Positions 1 through 8,792 of a DNA stretch of 64,000 nucleotides are shown in pieces. The first letter of the stretch is position 1. Every line of letters starts with the position of its first letter. The DNA is from an uncultured Dokdonia sp. (GTDB taxonomy: Bacteria; Bacteroidota; Bacteroidia; Flavobacteriales; Flavobacteriaceae), in contig CANNDF010000006.1 of NCBI GenBank assembly GCA_947503305.1, positions 1 to 64,000 on the forward strand, read 5' to 3'. The notes below the pieces were generated by a model. The model was not told where the DNA came from and did no database searches. It was given only the letters and a program-made list of their open reading frames with translations. The position numbers were made by a program, and so were the translations under genes.

Positions 1-402
1 CATTTTGATGAGAGTAATAACTCAAGTTCTGTGAGTTTGGTTGCTGAGGAGCGTATTAACTATTACGGGATATTAGGGTATACATTTGATCTTAGTGATC
101 AATTAAAGTTTAAGCCTAGTACGTTGATTAAGGCAGTAGCAGGAGCTCCATTACAAGTAGATTTAACGGCCAATTTTTTAATACTTGAGAAGCTTCACTT
201 AGGAGCGGCATATAGGTGGAGTGCAGCTTTCAGTGGTTTGGCAGGATTTCAGGTTTCTGATAGTATGTTGATAGGAATTGCTTATGATAGAGAGAGTACA
301 GATCTAGGAGATACCACTTTTAATGATGGTAGTTTTGAAGTTTTTCTTAGATTTGAGCTTTTTAACGAGTACGACAGGCTATTGACCCCCCGCTTCTTTT
401 AG
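1..402 (+). CDS. PorP/SprF family type IX secretion-associated membrane protein, 5'-truncated
   Basis: The reading frame is open from the first base, so this is the C-terminal part of a gene that starts outside the window; the GTG at 31 is not a start. The roughly 133 visible residues alternate short beta-strands with turns and end in an aromatic-rich tail (RFELFNEYDRLLTPRFF), as in the outer-membrane barrel of the PorP/SprF family. These proteins help type IX secretion and attach secreted adhesins to the cell surface. In Bacteroidota they commonly sit directly before an OmpA/propeller protein, exactly as here (36-bp gap). The family call rests on the C-terminal pattern and the neighbour. Confidence 0.8.
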   Translation, partial: HFDESNNSSSVSLVAEERINYYGILGYTFDLSDQLKFKPSTLIKAVAGAPLQVDLTANFLILEKLHLGAAYRWSAAFSGLAGFQVSDSMLIGIAYDRESTDLGDTTFNDGSFEVFLRFELFNEYDRLLTPRFF

Positions 403-438
403 TTTGAGAAAAGTCCATAATAATTAAAAATCATTGGA

Positions 439-2391
439 ATGAAATTAAAAATCTACGTATTTACATTACTTTTTGCATTAGTTGGGAATTCATTGCTTGC
501 GCAAGAAGGGAAAATTTCAAGAGCAGATAAAAAATTCAATCAGTATGCTTTTGTAGATGCACGTAAAATTTATCTTGACGTTGCAGAGAAAGGCTATGAA
601 TCTGCAGACTTATACCAAAAAATAGCAGACTCTTATTACTTTAATGCAGAATATGCAGATGCAGAAGTATGGTATAAAAAACTCATTGACAACTTTCAGG
701 AAGATATTCAACCAGAATATTATTTTAGATACGCTCAGACATTAAGAGCTCTAAAAAATTATGATCGTGCAGATGAAATGATGACACGATTTAATGAAAT
801 TAAAGGAACAGATATTCGCGCTGAGCTTTTTAAAGAATCTCCGGATTATTTACGAACTATAATCAGTTATAAGAAAAGTAACTATACATTAGAAGATATA
901 CGTAGTATTAACTCTAGATATTCTGATTTTGCTCCAACAGAGCATGAAGGAAAATTAATTTTTGCTTCTTCGAGAGATTCAGGGGCGGGAATCAAACGTA
1001 TCCATAAATGGAATAACCAGCCCTTTTTAGATTTGTATGAAACCAAAGTAGGAGAACAAACGGGATCTTTTTCAAAACCTAAGAAGTTTAATAAACTATT
1101 AAACTCTAAATTTCACGAGAGTACCACTACCTTTACGAATGATGGAAACACCGTTTATTTTACCCGTAATAATTATACGGATGGAAAATACAAAAAGGAT
1201 AAAAACGGAACAAACAAACTAAAAATCTACAAATCGACTAGAGAAGGGAAAGGATGGACAACTCCTGTAGAAATGCCTTTTAATAGTGATGAGTATTCTA
1301 CAGCGCATCCTACTCTTAATGCTGATAATACAAAACTCTACTTTGCTTCGGATATGGAAGGGACTATAGGTCTATCGGATATTTGGGTTGTAGCTATTAA
1401 TGAAGATGGGTCTTATGGAACGCCTGTAAATATGGGGAGACCTGTAAATACAGAGGGTAGAGAAACATTCCCATTCATGAGTAAAAATGGAAATCTTTAC
1501 TTCGCTTCAGACGGTCATCCAGGTTTAGGAGGGCTAGATGTATATGTAACGACACCTCGTTTGAGTAGTAATGATGAAGAAACCGTGATTAACATAGGAG
1601 AACCTGTAAATGGATCTTATGATGATTTTACTTTTATTGTAAATGACGAAACTCAGATAGGATATTTTGCTTCAAATCGGAAACGAGGAATGGGAAGTGA
1701 CGATATCTATCGTTTTGTACAAGAAGTGATTCCTTGTGAGGTTGTACTAGATGGGAAAGTATTAGATAAAGATGATGGTACCCCTATTTCTGGAGCTACA
1801 GTACAATTAATGAATGCTACAAATGATATTGTAGCAACGGTCTTAACAGAACTTGATGGATCTTATACATTTGATACAGTAGGTTGCGAAGAGCAATATA
1901 TAGTTCGAGGTACAAAAGAAACCTATAGTGGTGATGAAGTTGTTTTCCAGACACCAGATGAGTCTAATACGATTACGAATAACTTACAGTTAGAGCTTAT
2001 AGAGAAGCCTATAGAAGTAGGAGATGATCTTACCGTATTACTAGATTTAAATCCAATTTATTTTGATTTTGACAGATTTAATATTCGACCAGATGCAGCA
2101 CTTGAGCTTGAGAAAGTAATTTCAGTAATGAAGCAATATCCAGAGATGGTTATTGATGCGCGATCTCATACAGATAGCCGCGGAAAGGATAGTTATAATT
2201 TAAGCCTCTCGGATAAGCGTGCAAAGTCTACAGTTGAGTATATCATAAATCAAGGGATTGAGAGTAGAAGAATTAGCGGAGCTGGTTATGGAGAAACTCA
2301 ACTAGTAAACGAATGTAGTAATGATGTAGAATGTTCGGAAGAAGCACATCAATTAAATAGACGATCTGAATTTATTGTTATAAAAAAATAA
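439..2391 (+). CDS. OmpA family protein with TPR, WD40-like propeller and Ig-like domains
   Basis: 650 aa. A signal peptide occupies about residues 1-21 (ends LLAQ). TPR-like helices follow at about 25-115, then a PD40-type beta-propeller at about 150-430 with repeated blades such as LYFASDMEG, LYFASDGHPG and GYFASNRKRG. A carboxypeptidase-regulatory-like beta-sandwich lies at about 435-520 (GKVLDKDDGTPISGA). The C-terminal OmpA domain at about 540-650 carries YFDFDRFNIRP and RSHTDSRGKD, which bind peptidoglycan. This order resembles PorE-like proteins that anchor type IX or gliding components to the cell wall. It is probably cotranscribed with the upstream PorP/SprF gene and ends at a hairpin terminator. 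Whether it belongs to secretion proper or to an adhesin module cannot be decided here. Confidence 0.88.
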   Translation: MKLKIYVFTLLFALVGNSLLAQEGKISRADKKFNQYAFVDARKIYLDVAEKGYESADLYQKIADSYYFNAEYADAEVWYKKLIDNFQEDIQPEYYFRYAQTLRALKNYDRADEMMTRFNEIKGTDIRAELFKESPDYLRTIISYKKSNYTLEDIRSINSRYSDFAPTEHEGKLIFASSRDSGAGIKRIHKWNNQPFLDLYETKVGEQTGSFSKPKKFNKLLNSKFHESTTTFTNDGNTVYFTRNNYTDGKYKKDKNGTNKLKIYKSTREGKGWTTPVEMPFNSDEYSTAHPTLNADNTKLYFASDMEGTIGLSDIWVVAINEDGSYGTPVNMGRPVNTEGRETFPFMSKNGNLYFASDGHPGLGGLDVYVTTPRLSSNDEETVINIGEPVNGSYDDFTFIVNDETQIGYFASNRKRGMGSDDIYRFVQEVIPCEVVLDGKVLDKDDGTPISGATVQLMNATNDIVATVLTELDGSYTFDTVGCEEQYIVRGTKETYSGDEVVFQTPDESNTITNNLQLELIEKPIEVGDDLTVLLDLNPIYFDFDRFNIRPDAALELEKVISVMKQYPEMVIDARSHTDSRGKDSYNLSLSDKRAKSTVEYIINQGIESRRISGAGYGETQLVNECSNDVECSEEAHQLNRRSEFIVIKK

Positions 2392-2410
2392 AAAATACGA
2401 TCATTATATA

Positions 2411-2438
2411 AAAGCCCCTTAATCTTTAGGGGTTTTTT
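2411..2438 (+). terminator. Rho-independent terminator after the OmpA-family gene
   Basis: CCCCT and AGGGG arms flank a short AT-rich loop, with A/T extension of the stem and a run of T residues. It lies 20 bp after the OmpA-family stop and immediately before the first copy of the 14-bp palindrome. Confidence 0.8.
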
Positions 2439-2440
2439 AT

Positions 2441-2454
2441 GCTTTCGCGAAAGC
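2441..2454. repeat. Dispersed 14-bp palindrome, copy 1 (intergenic)
   Basis: Perfect GCTTTCGCGAAAGC. Flanks AT and GT extend it to a near-palindrome. It sits directly behind the terminator, between two convergent genes. Confidence 0.95.
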
Positions 2455-2476
2455 GTATACCTCGATAACCTCTATT

Positions 2477-2986
2477 TTAACCCCAGTTAAAAAGAACATC
2501 CCTATACTCAATGACTTTATAGAGGTAAAGGAATAAGAAAATAATAGTAACCACAAATTTCATAAATGTGGAAGCTAGAAACCCTAAAAAAGAACCTATA
2601 GCAGCTTTAAAGGCAGTTTTTGAATCACTGTGATTAAATACCAATTCTCCGATAAGAGCACCCACAAAAGGACCTATAAGAATCCCAAAAGGGATAGGAG
2701 AGAAGATCCCAACAAATAACCCGATCATTGTACCAATAGCTCCTGCACGACTTCCTCCAAAACGTTTAGTACCCACTGAAGGGATAATATAGTCAAGTAA
2801 AAAAATGAGAATGGCGACAAAAAGTGTAACACCTAAAAAGGTATAATTTGTAGGTATTGCTTCTGTAAAATGAAGTACAAGAAGCCCTAACCAACTCACA
2901 GGAGGTCCAGGTAAAACAGGAATAAAACTTCCTACGATACCAATTAGAATTAATAAAAAGCCTAATAGAACAAGTACTAGATCCAT
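2477..2986 (-). CDS. DUF456 family membrane protein
   Basis: 169 aa, almost entirely hydrophobic. It has the DUF456 glycine/proline pattern: an N-terminal helix ending in PVLPGPPVSWLG, a middle GTKRFGGSRAGAIGTMIG loop and repeated GxxxG membrane helices. It should be an inner-membrane protein of about five or six helices. The family has no established function. It is transcribed convergently with the OmpA-family gene and divergently from the BlaI-M56 operon. Confidence 0.85.
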   Translation of the reverse strand: MDLVLVLLGFLLILIGIVGSFIPVLPGPPVSWLGLLVLHFTEAIPTNYTFLGVTLFVAILIFLLDYIIPSVGTKRFGGSRAGAIGTMIGLFVGIFSPIPFGILIGPFVGALIGELVFNHSDSKTAFKAAIGSFLGFLASTFMKFVVTIIFLFLYLYKVIEYRDVLFNWG

Positions 2987-3044
2987 ATAAAATATAGGGG
3001 TTACAGCTCATAAGACGATAAAAACTAGTAGATGTTACATATTT

Positions 3045-3084
3045 TATAACTAAAAAATTAGTTTAAACTAATTTTTTAGTTATA
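3045..3084. promoter_or_regulatory. 40-bp perfect palindrome, probable BlaI operator/promoter
   Basis: Each base from 3045 to 3064 pairs with its mirror position up to 3084, centred on GTTTAAAC (3061-3068). It can be read as two abutting dyads of the form ACTA-N6-TAGT. It lies 58 bp before the start of a BlaI-family repressor gene, and its right edge runs into TATATTAG, a possible -7 element. BlaI/MecI repressors bind short dyads in their own promoter, so autoregulation is the natural reading. The dyad differs from the TACA-N2-TGTA form found at the second BlaI gene of this window. Confidence 0.75.
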
Positions 3085-3141
3085 TTAGCACCGTTAAAAA
3101 TAGTTATCTCAAATTATTTATATAAATATAGATACATCCGT

Positions 3142-3507
3142 ATGAAACAATTAACAAAAGCCGAAGAAGATATTATGCAAATTTTATGGAACCTAGGAGA
3201 AGGTAATGTGGCATCTATTGTAGAAGAGTTTCCAGATCCAAAACCCGCATATAATACCGTTTCTACCATCGTACGTATTCTAGAGAACAAAGAATTTGTA
3301 GACTATAGAAAAGAAGGGAGAGGGCATATCTATTTTCCTAGAATAAAAAAAACAGATTATAGTAACCAGACACTTACCAAAGTGATGGATGGCTATTTTC
3401 AAGGTTCTTTTAAGAGTATGGTTTCTTTTTTTATGAAGAAAAATGATATCAGTATTTCAGAAATGGAAGCGATTATGCAGGAGATCAATAAAGAAGACAC
3501 AAAATGA
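3142..3507 (+). CDS. BlaI/MecI/CopY family transcriptional repressor
   Basis: 121 aa, normal family length. The N-terminal winged helix begins LTKAEEDIMQILW and continues with PAYNTVSTIVRILENKEFVDY (recognition helix and wing), both hallmarks of BlaI. The C-terminal part should dimerise. The gene overlaps the following M56 metallopeptidase start by 4 bp, so the two are translationally coupled as a repressor-sensor pair. In the known systems the sensor triggers cleavage or release of the repressor. The inducing signal here is unknown. Confidence 0.93.
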   Translation: MKQLTKAEEDIMQILWNLGEGNVASIVEEFPDPKPAYNTVSTIVRILENKEFVDYRKEGRGHIYFPRIKKTDYSNQTLTKVMDGYFQGSFKSMVSFFMKKNDISISEMEAIMQEINKEDTK

Positions 3508-4952
3508 TACACTATATCATACAAATAGTTGCTTTTCAGTTATTATTTATAATACTGTATGATCTTTTTTTAAACAAGGAAACATTTTTTACCTGGAATA
3601 GATTGTATCTTTTAATAACTCCTATTCTTAGCTTTGTTCTTCCGTTATTGAAAATAAAAGCGATACAAGAAACCATCCCAGAAGGTTATTTTATAGAACT
3701 ACCTGCCGTACTCCTTAACGGATATTCACAAGACACAGCCTTTGATGGCGGGACCTTACAAGAAGTTGTTATTATAGGGACTCAACCTATAAACTTAGTT
3801 AGCTTATTATTGAATATATGGATTATAGGAGTAGGTATAAGTTTAGGGTTATTTATTTTTAAAATGATCAAAATACAACGACTTAAACGTTCTGGGACGA
3901 TAAAGAGATTTAATGGAATTAAGATAGTTACCTTACCCAATACAGATACAGCATTTTCGTTTTTTAATACAATGTTTATAGGTGAAAATCTTTCAGAGAA
4001 TCAGCGTACTAGTATTCTTCTTCATGAAAACATACATATCAAACAATATCATTCTTTAGATCTTTTATTTTTTGAAATACAACGTATCATATGTTGGTTC
4101 AATCCATTAGTCTATATCTATCAAAATAAGATGATGATGCTTCAAGAATATACTGCAGATGCTAAGGCGGTATATCAAAGTGATAAGAAGTCTTATTATC
4201 AAGATCTACTAGCACAAGTCTTTCAGACAGAAAACATTTCATTTATCAATACATTTTTCAATCATTCATTAATTAAAAAACGAATTATTATGTTACAAAA
4301 ATCAAAATCAAAACAAATTGCCAAAATTAAATACCTATTTCTCTTACCAGTCATAGCCATCATGTTATTTTATACTGCCTGTACCAGTGAAGCAGTAAAT
4401 GCTCAAGAGACAGCAGATAGTGTCACTTCTACAGATAGTGAAGTGTTACAAAGTATTCAAGACTTAAAAGAAGTGATTGCTCGTCAAGGAACAATTACTG
4501 AAGAAGAACAAAAAGCATTAAAAAGCGTATTACAATTAACAACATCAAAAGGCTCAGGAGATCTTCATTTTGAGGATAAACTCGAACGCGAAGAAGTTCC
4601 ATTTGCTGTTATAGAACGAGTTCCTACATTTCCAGGATGCTCAGGTTTAGAATCCAATGATGAGCTTAAGAAGTGTATGTCTTCTAAGATATCACAACAC
4701 GTAGGAAAAGAATTTGATGCATCTGTTAGTAAAGAATCTGGACTTACAGGCGATATTAAAATTTTCGTATCATTTAAGATCGACAAGAAAGGAGATGTTG
4801 TTAATATAAGATCAAGAGCACCAAGTCCTAGTTTACAAAAAGAAGCTATTCGTGTTATAGAGACATTACCTAGAATGATACCTGGAGAACAAAAAGGAAA
4901 AGCTGTAGGTGTTTTATATAGCCTACCTATCTTATTTAAAATAGAAGAATAA
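3504..4952 (+). CDS. M56 (BlaR1-like) membrane metallopeptidase with TonB-like C-terminal domain
   Basis: 482 aa. Hydrophobic helices at the N-terminus (about 5-50) and about 100-120 are followed by a zinc site LLHENIHIKQYHSLD (HExxH form HENIH) at about residue 170, then another membrane helix near 275-292 ending in a Cys (YTACTS). The periplasmic tail at about 370-482 has a TonB C-terminal pattern (VPTFPGC and IDKKGDVVNI, ending PILFKIEE). Such M56-TonB proteins are common in Bacteroidota beside BlaI repressors. It probably senses an envelope condition and inactivates the BlaI partner; no beta-lactam sensor domain is visible. Confidence 0.88.
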   Translation: MIHYIIQIVAFQLLFIILYDLFLNKETFFTWNRLYLLITPILSFVLPLLKIKAIQETIPEGYFIELPAVLLNGYSQDTAFDGGTLQEVVIIGTQPINLVSLLLNIWIIGVGISLGLFIFKMIKIQRLKRSGTIKRFNGIKIVTLPNTDTAFSFFNTMFIGENLSENQRTSILLHENIHIKQYHSLDLLFFEIQRIICWFNPLVYIYQNKMMMLQEYTADAKAVYQSDKKSYYQDLLAQVFQTENISFINTFFNHSLIKKRIIMLQKSKSKQIAKIKYLFLLPVIAIMLFYTACTSEAVNAQETADSVTSTDSEVLQSIQDLKEVIARQGTITEEEQKALKSVLQLTTSKGSGDLHFEDKLEREEVPFAVIERVPTFPGCSGLESNDELKKCMSSKISQHVGKEFDASVSKESGLTGDIKIFVSFKIDKKGDVVNIRSRAPSPSLQKEAIRVIETLPRMIPGEQKGKAVGVLYSLPILFKIEE

Positions 4953-4955
4953 TTT

Positions 4956-6149
4956 ATGAAGTATTGCATAGGCATACTATGTATTGTAAGCATTCTTAAA
5001 GCCGAAGCGCAGTCTTCGGCTTTAGTTATTGCAGATAGTTTATATGCTGTTGGAAATTACACCAAGGCTATCGAAAATTATCGGTCATTAGATACACAAA
5101 ATGCAATGACACATTTGCAAGTAGCCCGGTCCTATAAAGCAATGGGGAATCATACATTGGCTTTGGAATCTTATAAGTTGTCTTTAGTTGAAATGCCAGA
5201 CCAACCTATCGCAGCTACAGAATATGGAAAACTATTGATTACAAAAGGACAATTTGTAAGGGCCGACACTATATTTAGTAAACTTTCAAAAGCATATCCA
5301 GACAACCCAGAATATTTTTACCAATGGGGAAGAGCTTTAAAACGGATCAAAGGAAGAAATGGTGCCGAAGTACATCATTCTGATACGATTACGATGCCTT
5401 ATGAGAAAGCTTTTGCAAAAGCGGTACAACTAGACTCTACACATCAAAGAGCACTTTTTCAATTAGGACTACATTACTTAAAAGAAAGTGAATATGGATG
5501 GGTTGAAAAAATATGTTTTAAAGCCTTAGAGAGCGATCCAGAAAATGTGGAAATCATTAATATTCTTGCTCAGAATTTTCATAATAGAGGCTTTTATACA
5601 GAAGCTATTACATGGTTTGAAAAGCTTCTAGCATTAGGACAATCTAACCTTTTTATACACGATAAACTTGGATACAACTACTATCAAGAAAATATGTATG
5701 AACTGGCTATTGAGCATTATAATATAGTTCTAAATTATAATGATGAAGATTATGGAGTGCATTTAACATTGGCCAAGTTATATGGATTCTTAAAAGATAT
5801 AGAGAAGGCTGAGTATCATGCAAAGCAGGCATTGATATTAAAAGATCTGCCGTTAGATGATGTACATTATACCTTAGGGAGAACATATCAGATAAATAAA
5901 AAATATGAGAAGGCAGTAACAGAATACAAACGAGCTATCAATGAAAATCCTACTCATATACATGCACATCATGGGATTGTTGTATGTGCAGATAATTATT
6001 ATGAAGATAAAAAAGCGGTGATAGTGTTGTATGAACGTTTTATCCAGAAATTTGAAGGAAATATAAAAGCAACTGGATTTATATACCTTTCTAAAGAACG
6101 TATAAAAAAGCTCAAGAAAGAAGTATTCTTGGCTGAAGAAAAGGAGTGA
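4956..6149 (+). CDS. Secreted or periplasmic TPR protein
   Basis: 397 aa, with a signal peptide at residues 1-19 (ends KAEAQS) and then tetratricopeptide repeats over most of the length, for example GNYTKAIENYRSL, GNHTLALESYKLSL, YTEAITWFEKLLALG, YELAIEHYNIVL and YEKAVTEYKRAI. It starts 3 bp after the M56 gene stop, so it belongs to the BlaI-M56 operon. It probably acts as a periplasmic protein-protein scaffold for the sensor system. Residues 149-153 (AFAKA) are encoded by GCTTTTGCAAAAGC, a variant of the dispersed palindrome. Confidence 0.82.
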   Translation: MKYCIGILCIVSILKAEAQSSALVIADSLYAVGNYTKAIENYRSLDTQNAMTHLQVARSYKAMGNHTLALESYKLSLVEMPDQPIAATEYGKLLITKGQFVRADTIFSKLSKAYPDNPEYFYQWGRALKRIKGRNGAEVHHSDTITMPYEKAFAKAVQLDSTHQRALFQLGLHYLKESEYGWVEKICFKALESDPENVEIINILAQNFHNRGFYTEAITWFEKLLALGQSNLFIHDKLGYNYYQENMYELAIEHYNIVLNYNDEDYGVHLTLAKLYGFLKDIEKAEYHAKQALILKDLPLDDVHYTLGRTYQINKKYEKAVTEYKRAINENPTHIHAHHGIVVCADNYYEDKKAVIVLYERFIQKFEGNIKATGFIYLSKERIKKLKKEVFLAEEKE

Positions 6150-6209
6150 TTCTTATACTTTGGGAGACCGCATATAAAATTGTAATTTCCCTCCATAAAT
6201 TTTAAATAT

Positions 6210-6692
6210 ATGAATCTCCGAATAATAGCTATATTTTGCTGTGTTGTTCTGATATCCTGTTCAGAATGGGAGACCAAAAAAATTCCTGCCAAAGACTTTC
6301 TTGAGCAAGAATGGAAAACCATAGATATTACAGAGGTGGATGTATATCCTAGCTTTACTAGTTGTGATTCTCTATCGGATCGAATGGAAGTAAAACGATG
6401 TTTTGAAGATCATATTACAACTTCTTTTTATGAACAATTGAGTAAACATACGATGATCGTTCAAGAAACTGTAGACGAAACCGTTTGGATCGATTTTATA
6501 GTTAATGAAAAAGGGAAAATATGTTTAGATAGTATTCACTTGACACCTGCAATCCGTAAAGAAATTCCTAATCTATCATTATGGATCAATGATGCAACTG
6601 CATTATTACCAATTTCATACCCTGCAACAAAGAGAGGAATTCCTGTTAAAACTAGTTTTAAAATCCCAGTTGTATTAAAAGTAGAAGAATAG
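6210..6692 (+). CDS. Small lipoprotein with TonB-like C-terminal domain
   Basis: 160 aa. The N-terminus is a lipoprotein signal (FCCVVLISC, lipobox Cys about residue 17). The rest resembles the tail of the M56 sensor upstream: VYPSFTSCDSLSDRMEVKRCF parallels VPTFPGCSGLESNDELKKC, and both end in P-V/I-L-x-K-V/I-E-E. It therefore looks like a free-standing paralogue of the sensor's periplasmic domain. It is the last gene in the same direction, 60 bp after the TPR gene. Function unknown; it may be a co-sensor or a decoy. Confidence 0.65.
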   Translation: MNLRIIAIFCCVVLISCSEWETKKIPAKDFLEQEWKTIDITEVDVYPSFTSCDSLSDRMEVKRCFEDHITTSFYEQLSKHTMIVQETVDETVWIDFIVNEKGKICLDSIHLTPAIRKEIPNLSLWINDATALLPISYPATKRGIPVKTSFKIPVVLKVEE

Positions 6693-6711
6693 TACAGGAA
6701 ATTTTAGAGTT

Positions 6712-7590
6712 CTATAAAACAAACTTATACCCAATACTAATATCTACAGGAAACTCTCCATTATCATCTATAACAAAAGAATAAGCATCGTTATAGTTGA
6801 GGGAGAGATAACCGTTCCCGAGTTTGATATCGGCGCCTAATCCAAAAATAAGAGGTCCTTGTAAATTAGAACCTGTTTGCTCAGTGAGGGAAACTTGATC
6901 CCCTTCTATAAAAAGGATATCACCGCGCCTTGTGAATGTATAGGTTACAAGTTTTGTATTAAGAAATATTTGTATGGTAGGTGTTTTGATAAATTTAAAA
7001 CGATGATTGATAGAAAATTGCGAAGCACTATAATCAAAATCATCACTACTAAGTGTTTGCTTATATTGAACAACAATGGCATGGCTGGGTAAAGAAACGG
7101 CATCATAAAGTTCAAAATCAATCCCAAATTGAAAATTAGAGATGTTTTCTCGGTTTTGCACAAAAACACTATTGGTAGAACCTAGAAAACCTCCTAGACG
7201 GTATTCAATATTTGTCAGTAGGCTATTCTCAACATATGAAGCGTCTACTTTTTTGTTATAATCATTAAAAAACCTTCGTAAACTAGACAAGGTAAGTTTT
7301 ACTTTTTGAGTAACTACAGAAGAGCCTGCCGTAAGCTCTTGTAATTGCTTTTTATATTCTTCTTGATACCCATTCTTATTTTTGGTATTTGTCAATTCTA
7401 TAAGGGTATTCTCTTTTTTTGCAAAATAACGATACTCTTGATCGATCACATTCCAAAGTAATGTGATCGTACCATTAACATCTGTTTGGAGTTGGTAAGA
7501 TTGTCCGTCAATCGTATAAGAATCTGTTTGCGCGCTGCCCATAGTAATGCAGAGGACGAGTCCACAGTAAAGTAGTATTAAACGTTTCAT
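6712..7590 (-). CDS. Putative outer-membrane beta-barrel protein, unknown function
   Basis: 292 aa. A signal peptide lies at about 1-20 (ends GSAQT). A small beta domain is followed by a stretch of alternating amphipathic strands from about residue 125 to the end, with a terminal strand VDISIGYKFVL typical of outer-membrane barrels. I do not recognise the family. It is transcribed convergently with the lipoprotein gene and stands alone. Confidence 0.55.
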   Translation of the reverse strand: MKRLILLYCGLVLCITMGSAQTDSYTIDGQSYQLQTDVNGTITLLWNVIDQEYRYFAKKENTLIELTNTKNKNGYQEEYKKQLQELTAGSSVVTQKVKLTLSSLRRFFNDYNKKVDASYVENSLLTNIEYRLGGFLGSTNSVFVQNRENISNFQFGIDFELYDAVSLPSHAIVVQYKQTLSSDDFDYSASQFSINHRFKFIKTPTIQIFLNTKLVTYTFTRRGDILFIEGDQVSLTEQTGSNLQGPLIFGLGADIKLGNGYLSLNYNDAYSFVIDDNGEFPVDISIGYKFVL

Positions 7591-7627
7591 ATCATGTAAT
7601 TTGGGAAACTAAAGGTAACAAAAAAAC

Positions 7628-8791
7628 TTATCTCTTAAAGGATCTGCCTTTCCAAGTAAAACCGCCTTTTAATGAACTTAAAGCAATATAGCTGCTTATA
7701 AATGGATAAGATAGACTAGCAAGTAGATACCAGAAAAAATGTTGTTTTATTTTAAAAAATATTGCCGTTTTAAAGATGAGAATTCCATCAATACTAAGTT
7801 TAAGTAAAATAGTGAGATACCATAAAATAATATAAAATGAAGTGCTATGTGATATGTTTATGGGGAATAACGCTTTCGCGAAAGCGTAGACAAAAAAGAG
7901 GGACAACACCAAATTTGCAATCAAAACAATAATACCCACAACTTTGGTAAAAGGATTTGTATACCCAATCGCTTTTGAAGCCCATCGTTTGCGTTGGGAT
8001 AAAAAAGTTTGCCAATTCTTTTGAGCAGTTGTCGTAATAATGGCCTCTTGTGATTTTAAATATTGAATGTCTTTTGGGTACGTTTTGATAAATTTTTCCA
8101 ATAAAAAATGATCATCACCACTTGCGATATGATTATTTCCTTCGTATCCTTTTACATGGGAAAAGGCATTTTTCTCATAAATTAAATTTGCGCCATTGCA
8201 CAAAAAAGGGCTATTAACCCCAAAACCACCCATAGTTGCTCCCTGTAAACTGAGCGTATCCATTATTTCATAAACGGTAAGAAATGAATGCTTTTTCTTT
8301 TTAAGCATAACGGGTCCAGCAATTAACTTAGGTTTTTTTTTCTGTATAAATGCATCAATACTTTTGAGCCATAATGGAGGCACTTCACAGTCTGCATCTG
8401 TCGTTATGATCCATTCATAATGTGATTGATGAATGGCCGTTTGAATAGCATCTTTTTTGGGAGAATGAGATTGTCTGTTATTAGAAATGACTTTTATATC
8501 AAAGTCAGAATTTGATTGTACAAATGCTTTGATAATAGCCACAGAATCATCTACAGAGCTATCGTTTATTAATAAAATTTCAAAAAGGGATATTGGATAT
8601 TCTAGTGCTCTTATGCTATGGAGTAATGATGGTAAATGTATTTCTTCATTCCTAAATGGGATGAGTATAGAAAATCTAGTTTTGGGAGATATAGAAGTTT
8701 GTTCAAACTTAGGTAATTTATAAAAACCTATACAGAGGACAATTATTAAAACAAGATAAGCCCCAATACTTATTGCAAGTAAAATCCCCAT
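7628..8791 (-). CDS. Family 2 glycosyltransferase, membrane-bound
   Basis: 387 aa. An N-terminal membrane helix (1-22) precedes a GT-A domain with FSILIPFRNEE, a DxD-type motif ITTDADCEVP and a processive-type SQRKRWASKA motif. Three or four C-terminal membrane helices follow at about 285-375. The layout fits enzymes that extend a lipid- or membrane-linked glycan. It starts 1 bp after the upstream gene's stop, so the two form an operon. One dispersed palindrome (7872-7885) encodes AFAKA inside a membrane helix. Confidence 0.85.
   Translation of the reverse strand: MGILLAISIGAYLVLIIVLCIGFYKLPKFEQTSISPKTRFSILIPFRNEEIHLPSLLHSIRALEYPISLFEILLINDSSVDDSVAIIKAFVQSNSDFDIKVISNNRQSHSPKKDAIQTAIHQSHYEWIITTDADCEVPPLWLKSIDAFIQKKKPKLIAGPVMLKKKKHSFLTVYEIMDTLSLQGATMGGFGVNSPFLCNGANLIYEKNAFSHVKGYEGNNHIASGDDHFLLEKFIKTYPKDIQYLKSQEAIITTTAQKNWQTFLSQRKRWASKAIGYTNPFTKVVGIIVLIANLVLSLFFVYAFAKALFPINISHSTSFYIILWYLTILLKLSIDGILIFKTAIFFKIKQHFFWYLLASLSYPFISSYIALSSLKGGFTWKGRSFKR
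7872..7885. repeat. Dispersed 14-bp palindrome, copy 2 (in glycosyltransferase gene)
   Basis: Perfect GCTTTCGCGAAAGC, read on the minus strand as AFAKA within a predicted membrane helix of the GT2 protein. Confidence 0.95.
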
Positions 8792-8792
8792 A

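Noticed and set aside
4565-4993. Antisense frame within the M56 gene
   Set aside because: It mirrors a clearly coding region, shows no domain and has no upstream signal.
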